A stretch of 20,392 nucleotides of DNA, taken from Mnemiopsis leidyi (Eukaryota > Ctenophora > Tentaculata > Lobata > Bolinopsidae). Below, piece after piece: positions 1 through 9,484 of the stretch. The translations under genes were made by a program, and so were the position numbers. The notes beneath the pieces are model-generated. The model was given only the letters and a program-made list of their open reading frames with translations. It searched no databases and was not told the DNA's origin. Every line of letters starts with the position of its first letter. Within the stretch, counting starts at the first letter, position 1. The DNA lies in NCBI GenBank assembly GCA_000226015.1, contig JH153976.1:10743-31134 (forward strand). The letters are read 5' to 3'.

Positions 1-279
1 CTTAGTGATCGTGTGGCTGAATCTATAACTAAATGAAACCTTAAAGATAATTGGTCAGAAAATGAGTTATTTCATCCAATTAGGGATACGGAAGAAAAAT
101 TTACTGATAAAAATGTTTTAGGGATAAGCTCGCTTACATTCAGACAGTAAAACTAACAGACCAAATCGCTTGCCTTGAACAGTTATCTTGCTGGAAACCG
201 AGATTGAGAGTTAAACGAGGTGGGTCTGTCAAGCAGTAGTCCTAGCAGTAGTAAGACACTGCGAAACCGGTCACCAGAG

Positions 280-353
280 GGATCTGGTAGAACCAATACA
301 ATAAAATTCTCTAGACGGATCTGGTAGAAACAATACAATAAAGTTATCTGGAG
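280..353. repeat. Two-copy tandem repeat, 37 bp unit
   Basis: The sequence GGATCTGGTAGAA followed by CAATACAATAAA occurs twice in direct succession, starting at 280 and 317, with a few substitutions. It is short and diverged. Confidence 0.75.
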
Positions 354-864
354 GTTTGGGTCGTCACGTGAGTAATTTTAGCCCAAACATACTTCAAGAT
401 CCGGAACTGCCAAGTCTGGCGAACTCAGTGGAAATCCTTGCTGTACGGCATGTTAAACAAGCTAACAAAGAAAGGAAGCTGAGGGGTTTCGTGCACTGCG
501 CAATCGTAACATGTTTAAAGCAAAGGGCAGGGGAGCGAAACAAAAGGACTAAATGTACCACTGTGCGATCACAGTTATTTAGGAGTAACAATAGTGCTTG
601 CTAGAGAAACACTGAATCGTGCTTATCTGATCGGGTCGGCTCACTTACAAGATTAAAAGTTCGTTAGGCACTGAACAGTGCGAAATACGAATATATGATA
701 TGTGCATATGAATACGTCTTTGTCTACACATAATTACTGCATGTATAATCTATATGTATAACAAGTTCTATTTTTATTACGAGCGAAATAGACATACAGT
801 CATTCGTTCGTTGTGATTAATCGAATGTTGGAATGAAATATCCTTAGAAACTAGTGCAGTACTG

Positions 865-876
865 CACGTGACGTCA
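865..876. promoter_or_regulatory. Overlapping E-box and CRE palindromes
   Basis: CACGTG (865-870) overlaps a perfect TGACGTCA (869-876). These are the textbook binding sites of bHLH-zip factors and of CREB/ATF factors. About 230 bp further on are an ETS-type CCGGAA (1096-1101) and an inverted CCAAT box (ATTGG, 1107-1111). No transcript can be assigned, so a regulatory role is inference. Confidence 0.25.
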
Positions 877-1477
877 TTAATTCTAAATCCTACGATCAGA
901 GAGAAATTTTCAAAAAAGATTATCTGGTTGTCGGAGAAGGCAGATTGGCAAAGTGATAAATCAGATTCAAAGATTAAAACGCAAACCTTCTTTATCGAAT
1001 AGAATGACCAGGAACGCTTGAAAAACAACTACTTTTAAGAGGGGTTGAAATCGTTTAGATCACACGATAGCGTTGCTCGATATTGACTGGCTGTACCGGA
1101 AATCTCATTGGTCAACTGCTGTCACATGACATAAGATTTTAATCGGTGGTAAATCTTCATAATATATTATGGCTATTTATAATATATAACCCAAAATTTA
1201 TATATTTACAACGATTCTTACAACAACGATTCTTTCGCAGGACTTAGGAGCCTATTACCATGATGGTTACATAATACATAAATAGTAATTTAGTATTGTT
1301 AAATTTCAGGTTAACGATAACAAACAATATTTCAATAATTTCACTATAATGATATAAGAAACATTCAACCATAAGGGAAGCAAAGAATAGCTAACAAGGT
1401 AGTAGAATTAAGGTCAAGGATACCTAATAATCTAACAAATGCAGAAACTTATTACACTAGTTTAGAGGGGGGTAAGA

Positions 1478-1812
1478 TGACCACGATTTTTTTGACCATT
1501 TGGCCTAGGTAAGGGTGTTATGGTCATATTCAAAAAAATCTTGACCATGGTCAAAATTTTGAAATGACCATGGTCAAGGTATTATGTTATTGATCAGGTA
1601 TTATGTTATTGATCTTGGTATTATGTTATTGATCAGGTATTATGTTATTGATCCTGACCATTGACCAAAGTAAAATCTTGTGCTGTCAGTGGTCATGGTC
1701 AATATTTTGACCATTCACTATGGGGTAAATTACTGGTGTAAGTGTTCAAAATCAATTTTTTGACCATCGAGGCAAATTTCAGGGAGTCATGGCCATGGCC
1801 ATGGTCAGTGCC
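1478..1812. repeat. Dense TGACCA/TGGTCA half-site tract
   Basis: The hexamer TGACCA and its complement TGGTCA recur many times in about 335 bp. They form the perfect 12 bp palindrome TGACCATGGTCA at 1542-1553 and 1565-1576, and a GGCCATGGCCATGGTCA run near 1790-1807. TGACC/GGTCA is the nuclear-receptor half-site, but the density and the palindromes could equally come from a decayed repeat able to form hairpins. Confidence 0.55.
1578..1654. repeat. Four-copy tandem repeat, 19-20 bp unit
   Basis: The unit GGTATTATGTTATTGATC plus 1-2 variable bases starts at 1578, 1597, 1617 and 1636. The 18-base core is identical in all four copies, which suggests recent expansion. It is embedded in the TGACCA/TGGTCA tract. 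Confidence 0.9.
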
Positions 1813-1834
1813 TTACCCCCTACCCCTGCCCAAG

Positions 1835-1850
1835 CCCCCCCCCCCCCCCC
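1835..1850. repeat. Homopolymer run C16
   Basis: Sixteen consecutive C residues on the plus strand follow a C-rich segment (1812-1834). The exact length is easily misjudged in sequencing. Confidence 0.9.
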
Positions 1851-3000
1851 AAGTTAATATTGTCAGTTTGCAGCCAATTTTTTGTCAAAATCAAATTTCT
1901 TGGAAGATCAAAGGATTAACCATGGTAAGTGAGAGTTCTAACTAAGGTAAGTAATGGTACTAACTGCATCTTCTCGGTGCGGTGTTAAGGCACTCTCTAA
2001 GAAGTGTTATGTCTGGTTGAACTGGTTTAATCACCCAGCCTGATATGTTGAAATCTTCTTCAACTTCCCGTCTGAAAACAAATGCATCAGGTGTATTGAA
2101 TTTGTGAAAGAAAAGACAACATTTGGTAAGCAAACATTCTGCAAATAAGTAGCAATTTAACCATAAATATTAGTTAGTTAAATATCCTCGACAGTGAATA
2201 TGTACTGTGTCACAAATCAGAAACATTTTGGACAAAAACCAAGGCTTGTACGATTTTATGCTCTTACCAATGCATTTAACTTAGATAAAGGTTCTAGAAT
2301 CTAGATCAGCTATGCTAGAAAGAATTGGATGCCAGTTTCGTTAAAAACGCCTGTGAATTCTAAAGATCTGCTGGAACCCATACTGGAAACAAAGCATCAT
2401 TCCTAAATCTTTTCTCAACCTAGTAAATACTGAGGCCCAGCTTACCAGGGACCTCAGAGACGACAAAAAGGTTCCTACAAACACCCATGCAGGCTCTTCA
2501 CGTGTCTACTGTCTTCAAGTCAGATTTTAAAAGTTTAAGCCAGTGTTAACAGAAGTAACCGGAATTACCCGATAGTGGCAATTTTAAATTTAGGTCAAAA
2601 GAACATTTGCTGGTTTGAGCTCAAACTCAGCTAAAAATATTATCTAAGCCTTGATTTTTTCAACCAAACTTTTGTTGCTTATGCTAAACAGTAGATGACA
2701 CTTACACTAACTTCATATATTCGAATCAAACATTTAAAGAAATTCATAAACCAGAATTTCAAATACTAGATAAACTTACTGAGCATCTTTAGAAAACTTT
2801 CTCGTTTCGGGAGGTGCACTTTTTGGAGGGGCAAATCTCATTTACACATTTTGAACAGACTTTTGAATAAGTTGTTGGACTTTAAGGAAGAATCTTTTTC
2901 TTGTTTTGTAATAACTTCAGCCACCATGATCCATCATCATCCTGTTACTAATATACTTATATCATGTTGTGGGATACAAAAATTCGACAGGATAAATCCT
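1851..3000. other. Non-coding stretch, no gene seen
   Basis: AT-rich DNA with frequent stops in all frames. I find no convincing exon, repeat array or RNA gene. Confidence 0.55.
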
Positions 3001-3005
3001 AGAAA

Positions 3006-3305
3006 CAAATTTAGTCATATTTGCTGAGTCCTCTTGCTGCATCTAAAGCAGCATACATCCCCATCGTTACATATCTTAAGCAGTACAAATCCCTGTTCCC
3101 AAGGCCATGGTGCCCATTTGTTCCATTAGATCTAAAGCATCTAAAACATTTCTTACATGATTTAAACCAACAAGAAAAAACATTTCGTCAACTCTACAAG
3201 TGTTATTACAACAATTTTCCAAAACTTGTAAAGAATATTTTAGTGATATTTGGCTGGATATCATGGTATACCCAGCAGTTAGACATAATTATTCAGTTTA
3301 AGTGA
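3006..3305 (-). pseudogene. Possible decayed coding remnant, unidentified
   Basis: The minus strand has a 62-residue open stretch (3076-3264) rich in Leu, Met and Val that ends at a TAA. Directly after it, another minus frame reads on for about 20 residues (including MYAALDAARGLS) before a stop near 3014-3016. The text is protein-like in pieces and out of frame between them, as in a small broken gene. The plus strand is also open here, and I recognise no family, so this may be chance. Confidence 0.15.
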
Positions 3306-3438
3306 TCGTGGATAGGATCATGAAAATTAAATTTGCTGCAAAAGAGTGAGCACGATCATCTATAAACACTTAATTAACAAGCTCACTAGAAATATCAACA
3401 TTTCTTTAGTCCCAGAAAATTACACAGTTACTCAATAC

Positions 3439-3768
3439 TCAATGAGCTTTGAACTGCTTCCCACAGTAACCACAAGATTTAATGATGCCTTTGTCAAGAT
3501 TAATGAAGACTTTAGGATGACCTAAATGGCCATGACCTCCACTGCACCAAGTATGGTTACTTCCTGTTACAGCTATTGGTTCCTCTGCCACCATTTTAAC
3601 AGCAAAGTTTGGATTTGCTTCTTTTTTCTTACCACCAAGATATCTTGCATTTCTGGGATCGTCTGGAGAAAACTCTTGACCAGTGTGCGAGGTTGTTGAC
3701 AGCAGTCTGGGTGTTAGAGTTTTCTGCAATAGTGAGGCAGCTGGACATAATCTTGCTAATCGTTGCAT
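3439..3768 (-). CDS. NDUFS6: NADH dehydrogenase iron-sulfur protein 6, mitochondrial (NDUFS6-like)
   Basis: A complete 109-residue protein in one uninterrupted reading frame. It is an accessory subunit of respiratory complex I on the matrix side and carries a CHCC zinc site needed for late assembly. Residues 1-30 form a basic presequence without acidic residues (MQRLARL, several Arg/Ser/Thr), typical of mitochondrial import. The C-terminal half matches the family: a C-S-G-G turn, GHPKVFINLD and SCGYCGKQF. The expected zinc ligands are Cys75, His84, Cys99 and Cys102. Human NDUFS6 is about 124 residues, so this copy is full length. The ATG at 3766-3768 is the first Met that gives the presequence. 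Just upstream on the coding strand, TTTTTGGTAG|GTGCC looks like an acceptor, so a 5' UTR intron is possible. No AATAAA is evident in the first 130 bp after the stop. A retrocopy cannot be excluded, but the frame is intact. Confidence 0.92.
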   Translation of the reverse strand: MQRLARLCPAASLLQKTLTPRLLSTTSHTGQEFSPDDPRNARYLGGKKKEANPNFAVKMVAEEPIAVTGSNHTWCSGGHGHLGHPKVFINLDKGIIKSCGYCGKQFKAH

Positions 3769-4189
3769 TCTGGCACCTACCAAAAAGACAAGTTGTAAAG
3801 CATGAGATTGATGAGTAATATTGTAAATGCTTGTGAGTAACAAGGTAAGAATGATGCAACAAAAGTAAGTAAATATATAATGTACAGTTTTCAATTCAAT
3901 TTCAATTTATAAAATTTTGTAACACAATTATACATGAAAATAATTTTCTATAGATTAAGGATCTTCTATATGTGTTACAGGATACCACCTGTAAAAGTCC
4001 AGCATTATGCAAAAATGCCCCAGACTCAGTAGAAAAAGTATATTCCAATGTCAATATGATTAAACTTTGGTTGAATAATCTATACTCGACAAACTGTAAG
4101 AACAACCCAACAATTATATTGTTGCATAATACCACTACACCACCAACCCAAAACCTCCATACATTATTAAAAACCTCCATACTATTTAG

Positions 4190-4402
4190 TTGGGTGCCCC
4201 ATCAAAAGAATGTATTTCTTACTGGATACACCCTGCATCACTCAAGCAGCTTCTTTATATTGATGAATTATTTAGTCTGGAGTTATACAAAAGGTTTAGC
4301 TTACATGCACCAAAAAGCCCACCTTCATTTCCAAGTGATTATGTGACTGAGTTGAATGTACTTGAGGTCAAAATCATGTTGGAGAGGATTAGGCAAGCCT
4401 AG
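4190..4402 (+). CDS. Possible terminal exon of unidentified protein
   Basis: The frame encodes about 70 residues ending in a TAG at 4400-4402. It has no ATG start but follows an acceptor-like TATTTAG (4183-4189). The translation looks like real protein: mixed charge, a DELFSLELYKRFSLHAPK core, a proline-rich turn (SPPSFPSDY) and a likely helix at the end (LNVLEVKIMLERIRQA). I do not recognise the family. No upstream exon was found on this strand between NDUFS6 and this point, so it could also be a gene fragment or an open frame by chance. Confidence 0.25.
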   Translation: MGAPSKECISYWIHPASLKQLLYIDELFSLELYKRFSLHAPKSPPSFPSDYVTELNVLEVKIMLERIRQA

Positions 4403-5960
4403 TCAGCATCTATGATGTTAAAAACCATCTGAGGCATTACTGCACCTAGTCTCCAGACTTACAGTAATGGCACATGTACATCAAGAAACAAACAAACACA
4501 GACACACATCAAATGGAATTATATTGTGATGGAATTATATTGGTTGCGGCCATATTGACTGAGATTGTATTTGTTGCAGAATGGACAATACTGAAATGTA
4601 TACAGTAAAGATATACTTGACATACCACTTTACATGCATGTAGTACCCACATGATGTGCCCACGTGGTATCACGTGAATGCGCGTCACGGTGCGAGAGAG
4701 TATAATTGCATGATCCTACATGCAATACACGGTTAATGTGTCCAACCATACAATTAAAAGTGACAGCTGGATAAACTTCAGTATCAGCTTACACTGTGCT
4801 GGGTTTATCAAGTTTGGTGTGGGTTTATCAAGTTAATGGAGAGAGGTTTATAGGGTGTGGAGAGGTTTATCGGTTTATCTGGGATCCCGCTACAGCAACT
4901 GTATCGTGCGTCGAAATCCTGGAGATATTTGTAATATTTTTTATTTCTCCTTCACCCTTGTTATTCGTCTTATTCACTTGATGCTCTTTTTACTCTTTCA
5001 GCTCTTACTTCAAGCTAACAACCTACAACAAATAGTTAATTACAACATCAAGTGGAAGGTGGATGGTTGACACCTCGTTAAATTGATTTAACACTGCAAC
5101 TCAAGTCGAAAGCCTGGGACCACTTAATTAACCTTAGGTCCAAAAACACACCAAAAGTTCAACAACAAGAAGAACTGGATAATTGTCACTGCTTGTAGTT
5201 TAACTGACATTCTTTCCCGACTGACTGACTATACATTTTCCTCCTTCTTCTCAATGGTTACAAAGATTAGTTGAATTTTGCCTATATTTAATATTATATA
5301 ATTACTTATAGTTTACTGCGACTAACGACAATTACAATATTACTTCCCAGTTCCCCCAAAATAATCAAATTATACAGCAGTATTTCAGTAGTGTTTAAGT
5401 GTCAAACAACAAGAAGGATCTAGGACAAGTAGTGCAATGGCATAACGAGGGGCCTACTGGGGCTAGTCTAGCAGAGGGCAGATAAAAGATTACCGGGTAC
5501 TGCGCCGCTCTCTCTATGTTTCCCTCCAAAGCAACAATTAGACTTAGGTCCCCATGCAAATGAAAGAAGCATCTTAAGAATTACAGAGATGGAAATCTAG
5601 CGTCCGCCTTATGCAGGCGCAATTTTTGTTAAGGTATTAACTGCTGTGCTAGCTATACACGTATTGTTTCAAACTTTTACCTCCTTTCTACAATACCTTT
5701 CTACCTCCTCGATAATATTTACATCCACTTAAGATTTTCATGGCGGACTCTGTTGGCAGTAATAACAGCGGAATCCCTTTTACCTGGGTATATTTTTGTC
5801 ACTTTTTTTACTTGTTTGAAAAACAATATTATTGAGTTTTAAAATTTATTGAAATTTTTAAGAAACTTATGTCTGTATGACACGTAATGAGATAAAGCTG
5901 AAATCTCATTCTCTATAGATTAGTTTGAAATATTTCGGCTCTATGACTCCATTTATTTAG
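4403..5960. other. Non-coding stretch with a degenerate G-rich repeat
   Basis: No gene is seen. At 4799-4880 a loose repeat of GGTTTATC and GGAGAGGTTTAT units occurs, with GGGTTTATCAAGTT present nearly twice. The remainder is AT-rich sequence with stops in all frames. Confidence 0.5.
4661..4676. promoter_or_regulatory. Pair of CACGTG E-boxes
   Basis: Two perfect CACGTG sites (4661-4666 and 4671-4676) lie ten bases apart, centre to centre, in a locally CpG-containing segment (CGCGTCACGG follows). This matches bHLH-zip sites such as USF, Myc or TFE. No start site can be assigned. Confidence 0.25.
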
Positions 5961-5965
5961 CGGTG

Positions 5966-6164
5966 TGTGTCCACCACGGATATTTCGCGTTGCCTCAAAC
6001 GTCAACACCTTTCATGTCACCAAAAAGGTGTATTTTGATAATTGCCGAACAGTGATTAGAATAAGTACAGAAAACTATACCAAAATTATCACAGTTGTCG
6101 ACGGGAGCCATCCATGCTTTGCAATTGGACCCTGTCGCCAGCTGTGAATTCTGTGGTGGACACA
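5966..6164. repeat. 199 bp unit bounded by 12 bp inverted repeats
   Basis: TGTGTCCACCAC (5966-5977) is repeated as an exact reverse complement at 6153-6164, and similarity continues inward for three more bases with one mismatch. The spacing and short perfect termini fit a small non-autonomous DNA transposon. I found no clear target-site duplication directly at the ends, so the identity as an element is uncertain. Confidence 0.4.
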
Positions 6165-6973
6165 TATTTATATGTTTTGTAGTGGTGCGGTGAAGAAAAT
6201 TAAATATATTTCATTTATAATTAAAGTACCACATACTAGAGACTTTCCTAATAGAGCATTATATCTCTTCCCATAGAAGGGACAGAACAGTGTCCACTTC
6301 AACGGGCGATGCGCGTCTAGAATTTCTTCGCCCGGCCAGAAATGCGTGAGAGCGCGTGATAGCCGCGACAGTAGGTTATCAACCTGCAATGTCCACTTAA
6401 TTTTTAAGATGTGGCGAGTTACTCGACCAAAATAATGAAACACGAATCATTTTGGTGACTGATAACTTCTGCACCGTACTAATATCAAAATACAGTACTG
6501 GCACCGTGGTCTTGTACAGCAGCGCGCACCCTCCCGTCATTTTATTCGAATGAGGGTCGGACAAAGTCAGACAACCGTGGTCTGGCTATAGGAGCACCGT
6601 GGATGTGAGTTGTGGCTTTGCAGGTGTGGTAAGGACGGGCTCGGAAAAGCTCACGGCACTCGAGTCTTTGGTTTAGCCTTTTGCATAATCGTTGCATGCT
6701 GATAGTGGGTTGCTAACCCTCTGCCAGACTTCGAAGCTGAAGACCATTAGCTCATACTGTCAACAATATTGTCTCCAAACAACTATGAATGTTTGGCGCC
6801 GTGCGCGCAGCCATCTTATGGTGTACGCGGAGTAACCATTTTCAATCCTATAGTGGACGCGCGCGTGGCCATCTCACGGTGGACGCGCGCTGGAGCTGCA
6901 CACGATTCCTTTTATCTAAATTGCTTCGAGTTTGGAGTTGCTGGCCATATCGTTTTCATGTTTTTGTATATGA
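6165..6973. other. Intergenic stretch, increasingly CpG-rich
   Basis: No supported gene. From about 6780 the sequence becomes rich in CpG and GCGCGC motifs, with GTGGACGCGCGC appearing twice near 6853-6890. The open frames across it look like by-products of base composition, since two overlapping frames stay open at once and neither has a recognisable domain. Confidence 0.5.
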
Positions 6974-7481
6974 TTGTCGAGGTGTTACTCGACCCGCGCG
7001 CGGCTCGCAGCTTGCTGCTCTCCTGGCGTTTCGTTAAAACATTAGACGGATATTATCTCGTCAACGCGAGCGCGCGCCACAGGGCTATGTTGGCTTAGCT
7101 AGCAAGTAGTTGCAGGTTGATAACATACTGTCGCGGCCATCACTTACCCGGGGGCGCTGGCCGCTGCGTGGCTCTCAGCTTTACGTTTCCCTCAACAAAG
7201 ACTGAGGTCCCGCGGCAAGGTCATCACGCGTTCACGCGCATTTCAAGCCTTATGGCGCATCGCCCCTAAGTGTGTGGCTTTCTTAATCTAATTCTATTTC
7301 AAGCAGGTGAGATCGAGAGGTACGGTATAGAATTTGCTCTAACTAGAGCCCTTTTGCGCGCGTAAGCACCTGGTTAGGTGAATGGTAGAATATTGACGAG
7401 ATGTCGAGATGATATCCGTCTACCGTTCTAACGAAACGAACGTTCAGCTTTAGCTGCGTGAGTCGGGTATCACCGCGACAA
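6974..7481. repeat. Large imperfect fold-back (inverted repeat)
   Basis: The left arm (about 6974-7087) and right arm (about 7344-7481) are reverse complements in patches. The best core is 7027-7063 against 7402-7438, where 32 of 37 positions match by eye. Outer ends also match (TTGTCGAGGTG against the complement of CACCGCGACAA), as do inner ends (GCGCGC plus AGGGCT). About 250 bp separates the arms. The arms are CpG-rich, unlike their surroundings. This resembles a decayed fold-back or MITE-type element. No transposase frame is present. Confidence 0.55.
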
Positions 7482-9150
7482 GGTAAAATAAAACTTCCAT
7501 TTCTATTTTTATTCGAAGATTATTTACCCCAATTTGTGTGGGTAATCGTATCAGAATTATACAATTTTTTCTTCACGATTACTGCAACAGCAATTTTTAG
7601 TCTTAGTCTTTTCTTTGATCTACCTGTGACATTCATCGTGCTATTGAGGCATTTGACATGAATACAATATGTGTTTTTTATATATATGATATATATATTA
7701 TATCAAACAAAAATATAATCTGCAAGTTAATAATAATAAGTTCGGTCAAAATTTGTTAATATACTCATTTCTAAACTTAATATAAAAAATTAAAAAATAG
7801 GCAGTAAAAGGGCTTTAAAGTTCAACTTAAACATTAAACCATCAAAATATAAACTTTAAAATATATCTTTTAAAATATAAACTTTAAAGAGGGACAAATT
7901 ACTGACAAAATACTGCGATAATTACTTAAGAACATAAAATCTGTCATCGCATTCGCAGCCCTATCACATTAGTCACGAAATCAAGCAATAGCGATCACAT
8001 AAATATCCCGTAAGACGATATTTATTTGAATTGTTCAACAACCCTACGTTTTACAAAAGAAATCAGTTAAAAAACAGTAAAATTACAAAAGGAATAAGAA
8101 TAGTTTAATCTTTGCTTATCAGGTTTCGTTCTTTATAAATCCCCACGTTTCGGCTTAGTAAATAATTACTGTAACTGACTGATCAGAATCCTATCCTAAA
8201 TTTTGCTTCACGATTGTCTTGATAGTTGATATTGTAACTGTAACCGTTACTGTTACTTTTTTTACTTTTTGGCACATCCATGTAAATTAAATGGCGAAAT
8301 AAATAATAGAAAATCTGTCTCATCTTCTTTATCACTAGTACTTCCTCGCGCGTGTCCTCAAGGAGCAACTATTTCATTTCTTCCGCTTTTCTTTGATCTG
8401 AATTTTGAAGTAGTAATTGAAATTATTTTAATTTTAAAATATTTCAACACTAAAATTAAATACATTATTGAGTTTATGTGACTTTAATAAATGCTGGTTC
8501 ATTAACTTGATGTTCGCGTTTTACTGCTCAACAACTGTTTAAAAGATCAAATTGAAGATTATTATTAATAAACTATTATCAATTAATTATAAGTGTAGGG
8601 TATTATGAAACACAGAACAATTTAAAATTCTTTGCATGTTCTAGTTACTACGTAATTATAATATGCAAACGACACCTAAGAACTCCTACGAATTTTTCAA
8701 TTGAATTGGACCGACGAGTTATGACTGATCATGAGATTATGGGAAACTGAAATATATAGAATCTATAAGTATAATAGATTAAGTATATTACCTGAACATT
8801 ATCATTATATTATATCAGTACGTCACGGGATTTATACAGATATAAATATTTTTACTACAACATTAAATACATACAACATTAAATACATACGATTGCATAA
8901 TTGTTCGAACATTATGATAAAAAATCAATAGAAAAACAATAGATGAAATCTATTAACTTCAAGTGAATTTAGACTTTAGAGTACTGAAATTAATTAATCA
9001 GTTTAGGATAAGTATAGGATCAAGTGTCGCAGCACGTACCGAGGCATGCCTTCTAGTTAGGATCACGTTCCGCGATATAATTTCTACTTCACGAAATTTG
9101 TGTGAAGGTTAAACATAAAGCATTCTCTTTTGTTTGATTTCTTTTGCATA
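7482..9150. other. AT-rich intergenic stretch, no gene seen
   Basis: Very AT-rich. It includes a TATATA tract (7678-7703), a two-copy repeat of AAAATATAAACTTTAAA (about 7843 and 7871) and a two-copy 16 bp tandem repeat (8857-8888). Short open frames have the composition of the background, and none looks like a cytoplasmic-tail exon of the downstream receptor gene. Confidence 0.5.
8857..8888. repeat. Two-copy tandem repeat, 16 bp unit
   Basis: ACAACATTAAATACAT occurs twice back to back without a mismatch. Confidence 0.85.
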
Positions 9151-9161
9151 CCTTCCTACAT

Positions 9162-9173
9162 TTTATTTTTATT
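9162..9173 (-). promoter_or_regulatory. Candidate poly(A) signal of the Ig-domain gene
   Basis: On the minus strand two AATAAA hexamers lie end to end (9162-9167 and 9168-9173), about 200 nt after the stop of the large receptor gene. This is a reasonable 3' UTR length and supports a transcript ending soon after this point. Confidence 0.45.
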
Positions 9174-9371
9174 GACAATTAGTTCAATTTACTTGTACTT
9201 CAAAATAAAACCTCTACATTAGGAGCTACTAATCCAAACATTTAAAAAGGACCTCTGACTTTCTTTTAGACGCATAAATTTTAAGAGACCAAAAATTTAT
9301 ACGAACCATTAAAATTCGTATAAAGATCACAAAGAATAAATAATGAGTATAGAAGCAAACTAAAGATCGCC

Positions 9372-9484
9372 CTACCTGGCAATTAAAAGATAAGAAAGTA
9401 CGATAGTGAGAGTTACAGCAAGTGCCACCCCTACGGTTACTGCGGGTAGGTTTGTTCGTGTGTTATCCTTAGAATAACTTTCAC
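9372..9484 (-). CDS. Exon 18: stalk, hydrophobic C-terminus and stop
   Basis: Begins after ACTTACAG in phase 1 and encodes GESYSKDN, a short polar stretch, then about 22 hydrophobic residues (AVTVGVALAV onwards) ending L-I-A-R-stop. There is essentially no cytoplasmic tail, so this may be a transmembrane helix or a GPI-attachment signal. The stop codon lies inside a good donor sequence (GCCAG|GTAGGG), so an alternative form could splice on to a tail exon. I found no convincing tail exon downstream. Confidence 0.75.

Larger units (their letters stand above)
1..1450. other. Non-coding stretch, no gene seen
   Basis: No reading frame here looks like protein, and I see no splice-bounded exon. It holds a two-copy 37 bp repeat (280-353) and scattered promoter-like motifs: CACGTG at 365-370, an overlapping CACGTG/TGACGTCA at 865-876, and CCGGAA plus ATTGG at 1096-1111. 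No gene can be attached to them. Confidence 0.6.

Noticed and set aside
356-604. Open frame near the left edge
   Set aside because: Both strands are open here, no homology is recognisable and there are no splice signals.
6769-7098. Open frame of 109 residues in the CpG-rich block
   Set aside because: A second overlapping frame is also open, no domain is visible, and the frame runs into the fold-back arm. Base composition explains it.
8183-8368. Minus-strand frame considered as a cytoplasmic-tail exon
   Set aside because: Its composition equals the AT-rich background, there is no good acceptor, and it lies beyond the candidate poly(A) signals.
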